Under the pieces are notes generated by a model. It had not been told where the DNA came from, ran no database searches, and worked only from the letters and a program-made list of their open reading frames with translations. A DNA stretch of 64,000 bases. It comes from an uncultured Lachnospira sp. GTDB lineage: Bacteria > Bacillota > Clostridia > Lachnospirales > Lachnospiraceae. The stretch covers positions 1-64,000 of the forward strand of contig CAJUBU010000006.1 of the NCBI GenBank assembly GCA_910585095.1. The letters are read 5' to 3'. Below, piece after piece: positions 51,669 through 60,557 of this stretch; position 1 is the stretch's first letter, and each line of letters begins with the position of its first letter. The position numbers and the translations under genes are program-made.

Positions 51669-52358
51669 TTAATTTAAAACACTGGAATCTACTTCTGCAA
51701 TCCCAAGTACAATATTAAAATTTCCATTTCTCATTCTCAATTCATCCATAAACGCTTTTTCATCTACATCTTTTTTCATATACACATAATATGTAAGTTC
51801 ATACATTGTACCCATATTGGTTGTCTTTACCTTTATTAGTTGTGCTTTTGTTGTGTATTTTTCAAGCAAATCATCAAATACATGGTTAAAATTCAAATTT
51901 TCAGGAACGGTTATCTTTAATTGTCTATTTTCTGATGAATGGTCTGCAAAATGAATAAAATTTAACAATACTAATAAAAGGAGCAATACAACCACAAACA
52001 CGGCTGCAAATAAAACATAGCCAAGACCACAAGCAAGACCGCTAGCCATTGCAAAAAATACAATCGCTATATCTTTGGCATTGCCCGGCGCACTTCTAAA
52101 ACGTACTAGTGCAAACGCTCCTGCCATTGAAAATGCACGCGCTACATTGCTTCCAATCAACAAAATAACAACGGATACAATCGCAGGCAATATCACAAGC
52201 CCTATAATAAAATTTTTCCCATAGCCTTCTTTTTTACATAAATACATATATACTATTCCAATAATAAGCCCTAATATTATTGCCGTTCCAACACTTAACA
52301 TTGCGGAACCGATATGGATTGTATTATCTGTTGTAGTGGTAAAAATGGATTCAAACAT
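51669..52358 (-). CDS. DUF4956 membrane protein
   Basis: The 229-residue protein has four membrane helices in the first 130 residues, including the conserved MAGAFALVRFRSAPGNAKDI at about 77-96, which is typical of DUF4956, and a cytoplasmic C-terminal domain of about 95 residues. GAAAGG lies before the ATG, which is 64 bases inside the end of the VTC gene. DUF4956 genes commonly accompany VTC-domain genes; the joint role, perhaps in polyphosphate synthesis or transport, is inference. Confidence 0.9.
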   Translation of the reverse strand: MFESIFTTTTDNTIHIGSAMLSVGTAIILGLIIGIVYMYLCKKEGYGKNFIIGLVILPAIVSVVILLIGSNVARAFSMAGAFALVRFRSAPGNAKDIAIVFFAMASGLACGLGYVLFAAVFVVVLLLLLVLLNFIHFADHSSENRQLKITVPENLNFNHVFDDLLEKYTTKAQLIKVKTTNMGTMYELTYYVYMKKDVDEKAFMDELRMRNGNFNIVLGIAEVDSSVLN

Positions 52359-53119
52359 ATTTTTTCTTCCTTTCGACTTTTATTAAAAGAACTCTGATGT
52401 TCCATAATATATTTTTTATATTCTGTTCCATATTTTGAAAAAGAAACAGGATAAATATTTAAATTTGACATAATTTTAGTAAACCATAATGGAACGGCTC
52501 TATTTATTTTAATCTCCATAAGATACATATTTTCAGGCAAAAGCTGTTCTCCAAAGCTTCCATATTCAAGTCTAATATCTTCCCTTCTGGTTGTTATATT
52601 GGTATCAAATGTAATTCTAAAATCACCATCATTTTTTTCAAAATATGCCAGTCTATCATATGATAAATATACTTTTGGAACAATTTTATAAAAATTTTTA
52701 TAATAATCAATTTCCCCTAATAATTGATTATTAATGTTAGAATTATTTTGAATAATATAACTCGCTGATACATTTCCGCTTAAATAACGATATGCATCTT
52801 TTAGCTGCATCTGTGTTCTTCTCTTGTAGACAATTCCATTGTATTTTTTCTTAATTTCTACAAAAACATTATCTTCAACAGATGGAATACCATAACTTCT
52901 AACACGTAATTTTTCCTTATATACAGGTTTATCTATACAAGCCCGAATAATATCGTTATTAATAGTATCATAATAAATATTGCTTATCTTATAAAATTGA
53001 TTATTTTTATTATAGGTATCCATCACCATATAATCACTTATTTTCTCAAGCATAGCATCATATTGCTGTTGATTTAATAAATACTTTTTTTCACACCTGT
53101 TAAATACTTCAATTGCCAT
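52295..53119 (-). CDS. VTC-domain protein (polyphosphate polymerase family)
   Basis: VTC domains are tunnel-fold polymerases that make polyphosphate from ATP in yeast. The 274-residue protein has the basic and acidic tunnel motifs in order: RCEKKYLL, SNIYYDT, KLRVRSYG (near 69-76), FVEIKKKYNGIVYKRR (near 86-101), LSYDRLAY, RITFDTNITTRRED and YLMEIKI, then FSKYGTEY. All key charged residues appear present. AAAGGAG precedes the ATG. There is no SPX domain or N-terminal membrane helix. Activity in bacteria is plausible but not certain. It overlaps the DUF4956 gene by 64 bases. Confidence 0.88.
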   Translation of the reverse strand: MAIEVFNRCEKKYLLNQQQYDAMLEKISDYMVMDTYNKNNQFYKISNIYYDTINNDIIRACIDKPVYKEKLRVRSYGIPSVEDNVFVEIKKKYNGIVYKRRTQMQLKDAYRYLSGNVSASYIIQNNSNINNQLLGEIDYYKNFYKIVPKVYLSYDRLAYFEKNDGDFRITFDTNITTRREDIRLEYGSFGEQLLPENMYLMEIKINRAVPLWFTKIMSNLNIYPVSFSKYGTEYKKYIMEHQSSFNKSRKEEKICLNPFLPLQQIIQSISVPQC

Positions 53120-53256
53120 AATTCTCCTTTCTTTTAACCATATTTTCCATTTTTTGTTTTACATATTTAGCAGGCATGCATCTGCTATCTATATATCTTT
53201 TTTTCTTGCAGACTTAGAATACCGATAAAATGTGTTTAAATTATGTATAAAATGCG

Positions 53257-53297
53257 TAAAAAAAGTGACCAATTATTTCCATTGGTCACTTTTTTTA
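53257..53297 (-). terminator. Strong bidirectional terminator after mscS
   Basis: A perfect 17-bp stem (53257-53273 with 53281-53297, core AAGTGACCAAT) has a 7-base loop and A/T ends, so it works as an intrinsic terminator on both strands. It lies 3 bases past the mscS stop at 53301. Confidence 0.9.
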
Positions 53298-53300
53298 TCT

Positions 53301-54200
53301 TTATTTTGCTTCTGATTTCATATATACATCAATTTGATGAAATGGAATTTCAATACCATTCTTGTCCAGCTCTATTTTATATTTTTCTAAGAATAAAAAT
53401 CTTGTATCCCAGTAATCCTCATATTTCACCCAACATCTTGTCTCTAATGTCACACAATTATCGTCAAGCGATTTTACAATAACTTGAATATCTTTTTCTT
53501 TGTCCACTGCCGGATAACATTTCATAATGGATTCCAGTATTTGTTTAGATTTTGATATATCACTGCCATAAGCAATGCCGATTTCTATATCCAATCTTCT
53601 TATACCTGCCGCTCCGACATTAGTAATATTAGAATTTGCCAATGAGCCATTTGGCATCATAATAATTTTATTGTCTGGTGTCTTTAATTTGGTATAGAGC
53701 ATATCAATAGAAACAACGGTTCCCTCACAGCCATTGGACAATACATAATCGCCAATTGTAAATGGTTTAAAAAGCATAATTAAAATACCGCCTGCAAGAT
53801 TTGACAAACTCCCCTGCAAAGACATGCTGAGCGCAAGCGCCGCCGAACCAAAAACAGCAATAATAGAAGCCGTCTGTATGCCAAGTATATCAAGTATCGC
53901 TGTAAGAATAATTGCATAAGATACCATTCTCAAGATAGAGGAGATAAACTTAATAACCCCTATATCAAAATCACCTTTGCTCAATGCTTTATCACATATC
54001 TTTAATAGTAATTTAACAAGATATTTTCCTATTTTCCACACCAACAAAGACAAGACCAATTTGAAAATAATATTTAGTCCCCAATTTGCAATATCACCAA
54101 TCAATTTATTGATATTTCCAGAAGAAAATAGAGAGCTTGTCTCTTCCACTGTATTCATTACACTTTCAATTGTTGACTCCAGCAATACTTTTTGAATCAT
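53301..54200 (-). CDS. mscS: Small-conductance mechanosensitive channel MscS family
   Basis: MscS channels open under membrane tension to release solutes in osmotic downshock. The 299-residue protein has an N-terminal hydrophilic segment, three membrane helices (about 35-140), the pore helix region AALALSMSLQGSLSNLAGGILIM (near 120-142, seen here in pieces), and the Yxx-loop KPFTIGDYV with beta domain. GGAG lies 6 bases before the ATG. It is 12 bases after the GH13-like gene, so it shares that transcript. Confidence 0.94.
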   Translation of the reverse strand: MIQKVLLESTIESVMNTVEETSSLFSSGNINKLIGDIANWGLNIIFKLVLSLLVWKIGKYLVKLLLKICDKALSKGDFDIGVIKFISSILRMVSYAIILTAILDILGIQTASIIAVFGSAALALSMSLQGSLSNLAGGILIMLFKPFTIGDYVLSNGCEGTVVSIDMLYTKLKTPDNKIIMMPNGSLANSNITNVGAAGIRRLDIEIGIAYGSDISKSKQILESIMKCYPAVDKEKDIQVIVKSLDDNCVTLETRCWVKYEDYWDTRFLFLEKYKIELDKNGIEIPFHQIDVYMKSEAK

Positions 54201-54212
54201 ACTCTACTCCAC

Positions 54213-56501
54213 TTATTTATCCGCAAGCTTTGACAGTTTTATATCCGATTCTTTTTTTATCTTATCATATAATTCTTTGGCTGTTTTTAAACTTTTTTCA
54301 GCTTCAGCACATTCTTTAGCGGTTTCTTTAGCTATTTTTATTGCCTCTTTTTCCGCTTTCGCAGCAGTTTCTGCAAGACCTTTAGCATGTTCAAAAACCC
54401 TTTCTTTTTCTTTAATATCATCAAGCGCTTTACTTAATGCAATATTGGTATCTGATATAATTTTGATGCGTTTCTTTTCCGATTCTGAAAATTCTACATA
54501 ATCATACAATGCAGCTTCCAATGGCTTCAAATCAACAAGCAACGAGTTTTCTTGTCCATTATATGGTTCATTCGTCGTCCATAACACTTCTTTTTTATTT
54601 AAAATACTACTATATTTTCCTGGATTTGATATACCCAGTCGAAAAGCTTTTCTTTCCACTGGTGTAAAATTAATAACAACCAAAACTTGCTTTCCGCTGT
54701 TATCAAATCTTGTATATGCAACAACCGTTTCTTCCGATGATGTTGTATCTACCCATTGAAATCCTTGCGGCTCTTGGTCAAGTTCATATAATGGCTTATT
54801 CTTTTTATATATTGTGTTTAATTGAATAATACTTTCCTCACAACCCTTACACTGTGAAATATCAATACATTTTTTACCAGGATGCGTGTATAAAAATGTC
54901 AATGCTGTCATTATATGTTTTTGTACCATATCTTCTAACTGTGATGGATCTTCAATCGATAAAACAGGTGCTGCCGCTCTTAAATTAAGCGCTTTTGTAT
55001 CAAACATCAATATATAGTTTTCTGTGTAATGATAGAGCATACTTAAAAATAAATTTTTGTAATCGCTTTTTCTAAATAGTGGGTCTTTACAATAAAAGCT
55101 TGCAAAATCCTTTTGAAAATTCAAATTCACCTTATAATCAAAACCAAGACCTTGCTCGCTAACATTAGTTGTCACTTTTGACCATAAACTGTTTTCTTCA
55201 GCAATAAACAATACTTTTTCTGGTAATTTTTTGATTTTATTGCTTACATTTTTAATAAACTCTATCGCTTCAAGATTTTCATTGCCACCATATATATTTG
55301 GTGTCCACTGTCCTGCTTCACAGCCATAATCCCTATAAAGCATAACGGATACATCTTTGAGCTTAATGCCATCGACATGAAACTGCTTTATCATATACAT
55401 AATGCTTGACAAAAGATAGCTGACAACTTCTGGTTTATTGTAATCATATATTGCCGCTTTGCCATTTGACGCCGAATCAATAAAAGCTTCTCTTATATCA
55501 TACAGATGAGTGCCATCATAATATTCAAAACTGCCATATCCCTGTTCCATATATGCACAGTTACATTCTGCAATAACACCTATTCCTCTGCAATGACAAT
55601 CATCAATAAAACTTTTTAATTTATCACTTCCAACATGTTGATTGATACAAAAATTTCCAGCATATAGCGCATTTTTTGCATCAATAGTTGATGTTATTTT
55701 ACCAATCTCAACATAATTAAAGCCTAGCTCCTCTATTTTTTTTGCATCAACATCAGCAATAATATCTTCTATATCAATTTTATATATCGCCATTGGTGAT
55801 GTCACATCCACATTATGCTGCCAGTTATTTTCCGACCATATAAATTCATACAAATCATTATTATCTGCCATATTATATGGGTCTGCTTTCTTAAAAGTAG
55901 AATTGTCTCGCAATTTTACTTCATAACAATACTTATCTTCCTTTACATTGTTTGGAATAAACAATGTAAAAATACCACTTTCTTTATCCTTTATCATGGG
56001 ATGCAATCTGCCATCATAATTATTAAAAGAGCCAACGACGCTCACACGTCTGGCGTTTGGCGCCCATACAGCATAGGATACGCCATCAATACCATTTATC
56101 TGCGTTTCATGACTTCCCATAAACTGATAAGCATTTTCACATGTTCCACTGATAAATTTTTTTACATCCGCCGCCTTTAGTGTCACATGAAATGCGTAGG
56201 GGTCTGATACGGTTGATACAACACCTTTTACATTTTCAATAGACAACGTATAAGACAATTTTTTCTTTGATGGAATAAGTACTGCAAAATATCCAGACTC
56301 ATCAACTTTTTCCATAATATATGTCTTTTTCATTGATGCTACATTCACTTTAATTTCAACGGCATCTGGTCTAAATACTTGAATTAAAAATCCTTCTTTT
56401 AATAATCGTCCACCCAACAACTCATTTGGCTCATCGCTTTCTGCATAAACAATCCCTTCAATTTCAGGCCAGTTCATTAAATTATAAAGTTTATTCCCCA
56501 T
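54213..56501 (-). CDS. GlgB-like GH13 protein with lost catalytic residues and a coiled-coil tail
   Basis: The 762-residue protein has an E-set/CBM48 domain (GVSYAVWAPNARRVSVVGSFNNYDG, about 140-165, seen in part), a GH13 barrel homologous to glycogen branching enzyme (about 235-545: FEYYDGTHLYD, EAGQWTPNIYGGNENLEAI, FIAEENS, YTHPGKK), a C-terminal beta domain, and a coiled coil (about 672-758). Compared to GlgB, the nucleophile Asp is Lys382 (DGIKLKDV for DGLRVDAV), the HDE motif is Thr502-Lys503, and the region I Asp/His are Glu312/Tyr317; only acid/base Glu435 remains. It is probably a non-catalytic glycan-binding or scaffold protein. AAAGGGG precedes the ATG. Confidence 0.88.
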   Translation of the reverse strand: MGNKLYNLMNWPEIEGIVYAESDEPNELLGGRLLKEGFLIQVFRPDAVEIKVNVASMKKTYIMEKVDESGYFAVLIPSKKKLSYTLSIENVKGVVSTVSDPYAFHVTLKAADVKKFISGTCENAYQFMGSHETQINGIDGVSYAVWAPNARRVSVVGSFNNYDGRLHPMIKDKESGIFTLFIPNNVKEDKYCYEVKLRDNSTFKKADPYNMADNNDLYEFIWSENNWQHNVDVTSPMAIYKIDIEDIIADVDAKKIEELGFNYVEIGKITSTIDAKNALYAGNFCINQHVGSDKLKSFIDDCHCRGIGVIAECNCAYMEQGYGSFEYYDGTHLYDIREAFIDSASNGKAAIYDYNKPEVVSYLLSSIMYMIKQFHVDGIKLKDVSVMLYRDYGCEAGQWTPNIYGGNENLEAIEFIKNVSNKIKKLPEKVLFIAEENSLWSKVTTNVSEQGLGFDYKVNLNFQKDFASFYCKDPLFRKSDYKNLFLSMLYHYTENYILMFDTKALNLRAAAPVLSIEDPSQLEDMVQKHIMTALTFLYTHPGKKCIDISQCKGCEESIIQLNTIYKKNKPLYELDQEPQGFQWVDTTSSEETVVAYTRFDNSGKQVLVVINFTPVERKAFRLGISNPGKYSSILNKKEVLWTTNEPYNGQENSLLVDLKPLEAALYDYVEFSESEKKRIKIISDTNIALSKALDDIKEKERVFEHAKGLAETAAKAEKEAIKIAKETAKECAEAEKSLKTAKELYDKIKKESDIKLSKLADK

Positions 56502-56560
56502 TAAAAATCCCCTTTCTTGTTTAACTTACAAGTTTGGAAAAAGACACAAACTTAAAAAAT

Positions 56561-57418
56561 TTATATAAAAGTAAGGTTGTTAAGCCATGTATTAAAAAGG
56601 CTTGTCCATACGCTTACTTCTGGACAGTAATGTTTACAATCCTTTGTATCAGTCTCTTTTGTTCCAAGACCTAACCCATGCACACCTGATGGAAAAATAT
56701 GAAGTTCAAAATTAACATTCGCTTTTCTATAAGCTGATGCCAACATTAACGAATTTTCAACAGGCACTGAATTATCTGTAAATGTATGCCATATAAAAGC
56801 TGGCGGTGTATCGGATGTAACATTACGCTCAACAGAAACTAACTTTAATATATCAGCATCCGTTATCTTATCCTGCAATAATCTTTCAAAAGATAATAGA
56901 TGCGCCTTATCGCCAGAAGTGATAACAGGATAACCCAACATCAAACCATTTGGTTTAATATCATCACTATTTAACTGCATTAATTTCAAGAAATCATCCA
57001 TAATTGGATTATTATACAATGTGCCAAGACAACCTGCCACATGTCCTCCTGCTGAAAATCCTGCCATAATAATTCTACCTGGATTGACATCCCACTGAGC
57101 TGCATGTTTTCTTACATAATCAACTGCATAAGCGGCTTCATATACTTGACATGGAAATACATTCGGCATCAGACTATATCTTAAAATTGCTGCATTGTAT
57201 CCCATATCCAACATTTTAATTGCAATTACTTCTGCCTCTCTTGGAGAATGATGTTCATATCCGCCACCCGGACAAATAATAACAAATGGTCTGTAAAATT
57301 TGTTTTGATAATCTGGAAACATATCTTTAATATAAGTGGTAATCGTTGCTTTATTGCCATTGTGACTGATTCCAAGTTTGCTATAATCAATATCAATTTC
57401 TATCACTTCATGTATCAT
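56561..57418 (-). CDS. Alpha/beta-hydrolase esterase (acetyl-xylan/carbohydrate esterase type)
   Basis: The 285-residue protein has an oxyanion motif CPGGGYEHHSPREAE (near 48-63), the nucleophile elbow GFSAGGHVAG with Ser near 120, and a late Asp/His pair in TDNSVPVENS and PSGVHGLGLG. This is the pattern of bacterial acetyl esterases acting on carbohydrates (BD-FAE type). There is no signal peptide, so the substrate is intracellular. It lies between DUF1015 and the GlgB-like gene in one operon. The exact substrate is unknown. Confidence 0.88.
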   Translation of the reverse strand: MIHEVIEIDIDYSKLGISHNGNKATITTYIKDMFPDYQNKFYRPFVIICPGGGYEHHSPREAEVIAIKMLDMGYNAAILRYSLMPNVFPCQVYEAAYAVDYVRKHAAQWDVNPGRIIMAGFSAGGHVAGCLGTLYNNPIMDDFLKLMQLNSDDIKPNGLMLGYPVITSGDKAHLLSFERLLQDKITDADILKLVSVERNVTSDTPPAFIWHTFTDNSVPVENSLMLASAYRKANVNFELHIFPSGVHGLGLGTKETDTKDCKHYCPEVSVWTSLFNTWLNNLTFI

Positions 57419-57467
57419 AATGCCATATCCTTTCTTTTATTTATAATCAAATACTTCCTTGATGAGA

Positions 57468-58700
57468 TTAAATTTTATGTATAAATATACCACTTCTAAG
57501 TTTTGGTTCAAACCAAGTTGATTTAGGAGGCATCAAAAGATTTGCATCGGAAACGGCAAATAATTCGCCAATCGACGTTGCATACATTGAAAATGCTAAA
57601 ACACAATCTTTGCTGCAGCGTCTTTCAAGCTCTCCTAATCCGCGTATACCACCAACAAAATCAATTCTCTTATCCGTTTTAGGGTCTTTGATACCAAACA
57701 ATGGCGTCAATATATACTGTTGTAAAATTGCTACATCTAACCCATCAACAGGATGTGAATTTTGAATATCTTTATGTGCTGTAAGTTTGTACCATTTTCC
57801 CTCCAAATACATGCCAAATTCACCCTTATTTTCAGGATTAACCTGCTCATTGGACAATGTGACATCAAAATATTTAGAAATTTGTTCAAGTAATGCAGCA
57901 GGCTCATATCCATTCAAATCTTTGACAACACGATTATATGGAAGTATCATTAATTCTTCATCTGGAAATAACACTGAAAGAAAATAGTTAAATTCTTCAT
58001 TTCCTGTATATTCTGGATTGGCATCACGTCTTTTTAACCCTACCTTTACAGCCGATGCTGCTCTATGATGTCCATCAGCAATATATATAGAATCAATCGT
58101 TTCAAACGCATGTTGAATTTTATTAATACTTTCTTTATTACCTATCTTCCAAACTTGATGCTGTATACCATCATTGGATACAAAATCATAAAGTGGTTCA
58201 CTATTCTTTACTCTAGCCACTTCTTCCCTTATTGTATCATTGGCTCTATAAGCGAGAAAAATAGGACCTGTCTGTGCGCTTAATGTATCAACATGTGTAA
58301 TTCGGTCAACCTCTTTTTCAGCACGTGTATTTTCATGCTTTTTGATAACATCATTTTGATAATCATCAATGGATGCACAGGCAACAATTCCTGTCTGTGT
58401 TCTTCCATTCATTGTAAGAGCATAAATATAGTATGCTCTATCCTTGTCTGTTATATAGGTACCATCAGCAATTGCTTCTTCTAATAATTCCTTTGCTTTT
58501 GCATATACTTCTGGCGCATAGGTATCTACAGAATCATCAAATTGTGTCTCAGCTCTGTCAATTCTAAGAAATGACTTTGGCTCTCTTTTTACCTCAGCAA
58601 CAGCTTCTTCTCTATTATATACATCATAGGGAAGTGCTGCAACACGGTCAACACATGCAACATCTGGTCTTATACACTCAAATGGTTTAATTGTAGCCAT
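57468..58700 (-). CDS. DUF1015 family protein
   Basis: The 410-residue protein matches DUF1015: IKPFECIRPDVACVDRVAALPYDVYNREEA at the start (seen in pieces), RIDRAE, then YIADGHHRAASA near residue 207 and FLSVLFPDEELMILPYNRVVKDL near 239. Genes of this family are often close to serA/serC in Firmicutes, and serC-serA lie 3.1 kb upstream on the same strand here. The His/Asp-rich ADGHHR motif suggests a catalytic or metal site. The true function I cannot state. AAAGGAG precedes the ATG. Confidence 0.85.
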   Translation of the reverse strand: MATIKPFECIRPDVACVDRVAALPYDVYNREEAVAEVKREPKSFLRIDRAETQFDDSVDTYAPEVYAKAKELLEEAIADGTYITDKDRAYYIYALTMNGRTQTGIVACASIDDYQNDVIKKHENTRAEKEVDRITHVDTLSAQTGPIFLAYRANDTIREEVARVKNSEPLYDFVSNDGIQHQVWKIGNKESINKIQHAFETIDSIYIADGHHRAASAVKVGLKRRDANPEYTGNEEFNYFLSVLFPDEELMILPYNRVVKDLNGYEPAALLEQISKYFDVTLSNEQVNPENKGEFGMYLEGKWYKLTAHKDIQNSHPVDGLDVAILQQYILTPLFGIKDPKTDKRIDFVGGIRGLGELERRCSKDCVLAFSMYATSIGELFAVSDANLLMPPKSTWFEPKLRSGIFIHKI

Positions 58701-58824
58701 AATACTCCTTTCACGCTGATTTTCTATACAGCTTTATATTTTATAACATAAGGTTTATCCACCAAGCGATAATACTTATTTAATGCAAATTATCTGCAAA
58801 GTGTAATAACCATTATTTAACTAT

Positions 58825-60309
58825 TTATTCTGATATATGAAGCTGCTCTGTAAGCTCTTTCAAATCATCTACCATATCAACAAATTCCCTGACCGTCTTT
58901 GCATTATTTTCACTAATTTCAAACGTATCATTGGCATGTGCTGCCACTTCTTCTGAAATTGCTGAAATAGTAGCTACACTGTCAACGATTTTATCGTTGG
59001 CTTTTGAGAGTTCTTCAACAAAAGATGCTAATTTATTGGAATTTGATGAAATATCATATGTATTGTTCTCAATAATTTTAAAACTAGCATCGGTATCGCT
59101 TGTAGCCTGTTTTTGACTCGATATATCAATTACAATTTGATTTGTCACATTGACAACATTCTTTAAAGCTTCTGCTACATCACTTATCATCGCTGTAATA
59201 TTTTCAGTGGCACTCTGCGTCTCGTCAGCCATCTTAGAAATTTCTGTTGCAACAACGGCAAATCCTTTGCCTGCCTCTCCTGCTCTTGCTGCTTCAATAC
59301 TTGCATTTAACGCTAAAAGACTCGTCTGTGAAGTAATATTTGTAATAATGTCCACAACCGAATGCATCTTTATCATATCTTCGCTTAATCGGTTAAGCTG
59401 CTGTGTGGCAAGCTCTCCTGATTGAACTGATACATTTACCTTTTCAACTAATAATAACATGGTCTCATTGCTATGATGAATTGCTTTCATCGTATTATTA
59501 ACACTATCTATAATCTGTGAAGAACACTTTTTTACATCATGTACACGCTTTTGTATATTTTCTGTCATTTCAAGCTGCTTTTGCACTGCATTTGCTGTAT
59601 CCGTAGCCCCTGCATTCACCTCATTCATCGCACTGCTTGTCGATTCAACCGCATCATTTAAAATATTAATTTTATCACTAATAACATCAATATCTTCTGT
59701 CATTTTTATTGATACATTCATTGTTGTATCAAGCATCTTTGCCGTTTTTTCACCCTGTTCTTTTATATGAGACAACTTTAAAGAGTTATTTCTCTCCAAC
59801 GATTTTGAGACATACATAGAGTAGAGGCAAATAATAATTATAACAAGCACTTGAATTTCAACGGAAGCCAAATCTTTTGTTGTATAAACCTTACGAACAA
59901 AAAGCATTGTCACTTGTATGATATTGACAATAATAACACCAATATTAATAGGAATGGTATATTTATAATCATTATATACTGCTATCGCAACAAGCATAGG
60001 GATAACATATACAAACGCTAATAAATTATTGGTTGTCAATAATATAAAGGTGTAAAATACGGCAAAGCTATAAGCAACAATATGCCTAATAGCCGATGCA
60101 TCTGGTTTCTTTCTATATGCAATTATTCCAAGAACTGGACCAATAAGTCCAATTGCTATTGTAAGAAGAACATAGCCTAACGACCTTGCCCCTTTTACAT
60201 ACTCCATTATATATGCAATTGCAATAACAATGCACTCAATGGTTTGACATGTGACAGCCACCTTATTGTAATTCGCCATATCATTTATAAATTTATTTTC
60301 TTTTTCCAT
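58825..60309 (-). CDS. Methyl-accepting chemotaxis protein with multi-pass membrane domain
   Basis: The 494-residue protein has about six membrane helices in residues 20-170 joined by short loops, with no large extracellular ligand-binding domain, and no obvious HAMP domain. The C-terminal signalling domain has the hairpin tip SLLALNASIEAARAGEAGKGFAVVATEISKMADET in pieces (about 340-375). GTGGAGG precedes the ATG. It could sense ligands or energy state within the membrane. It would feed CheA at 8872-10959. No SigD-type promoter was found upstream. Confidence 0.93.
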   Translation of the reverse strand: MEKENKFINDMANYNKVAVTCQTIECIVIAIAYIMEYVKGARSLGYVLLTIAIGLIGPVLGIIAYRKKPDASAIRHIVAYSFAVFYTFILLTTNNLLAFVYVIPMLVAIAVYNDYKYTIPINIGVIIVNIIQVTMLFVRKVYTTKDLASVEIQVLVIIIICLYSMYVSKSLERNNSLKLSHIKEQGEKTAKMLDTTMNVSIKMTEDIDVISDKINILNDAVESTSSAMNEVNAGATDTANAVQKQLEMTENIQKRVHDVKKCSSQIIDSVNNTMKAIHHSNETMLLLVEKVNVSVQSGELATQQLNRLSEDMIKMHSVVDIITNITSQTSLLALNASIEAARAGEAGKGFAVVATEISKMADETQSATENITAMISDVAEALKNVVNVTNQIVIDISSQKQATSDTDASFKIIENNTYDISSNSNKLASFVEELSKANDKIVDSVATISAISEEVAAHANDTFEISENNAKTVREFVDMVDDLKELTEQLHISE

Positions 60310-60382
60310 AAAACCTCCACTTTTACTTAATATAAAAATAAATTAATTCATAAAATAACGGATACTATATTCACAATCTATT

Positions 60383-60437
60383 CTTTTGTCTATAAATAAT
60401 ACATAATACAATATTATATATTATTTATAGACAAAAG
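60383..60437. repeat. 19-bp perfect inverted repeat
   Basis: CTTTTGTCTATAAATAATA (60383-60401) and its exact complement (60419-60437) flank a 17-base AT-rich spacer. It lies between the serA terminator and the MCP gene. It may be a MITE remnant, an operator or a long hairpin. No second copy was found in the window. Confidence 0.7.
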
Positions 60438-60474
60438 TAAAGGAAACGGTGTATTAAAACTACTGACCGTTTCC
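60432..60474 (-). terminator. Terminator after serA
   Basis: On the minus strand GGAAACGGT (60474-60466) pairs with ACCGTTTCC (60450-60442), a perfect 9-bp stem with a 15-base loop, followed by TTTACTTTTG. It lies about 84 bases past the serA stop and overlaps the edge of the inverted repeat. Confidence 0.65.
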
Positions 60475-60557
60475 TTATTTCATCCTTACAAGTAAATTCA
60501 TTTACATCTATTATAACATTCATTCTTATCTAAAAAAGAATGTGTTGCTATAAATGA

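Noticed and set aside
60310..60382. SigD-type promoter in front of the chemoreceptor gene
   Set aside because: A CCGTTAT-like -10 was seen, but no TAAA stands 15 bases upstream.
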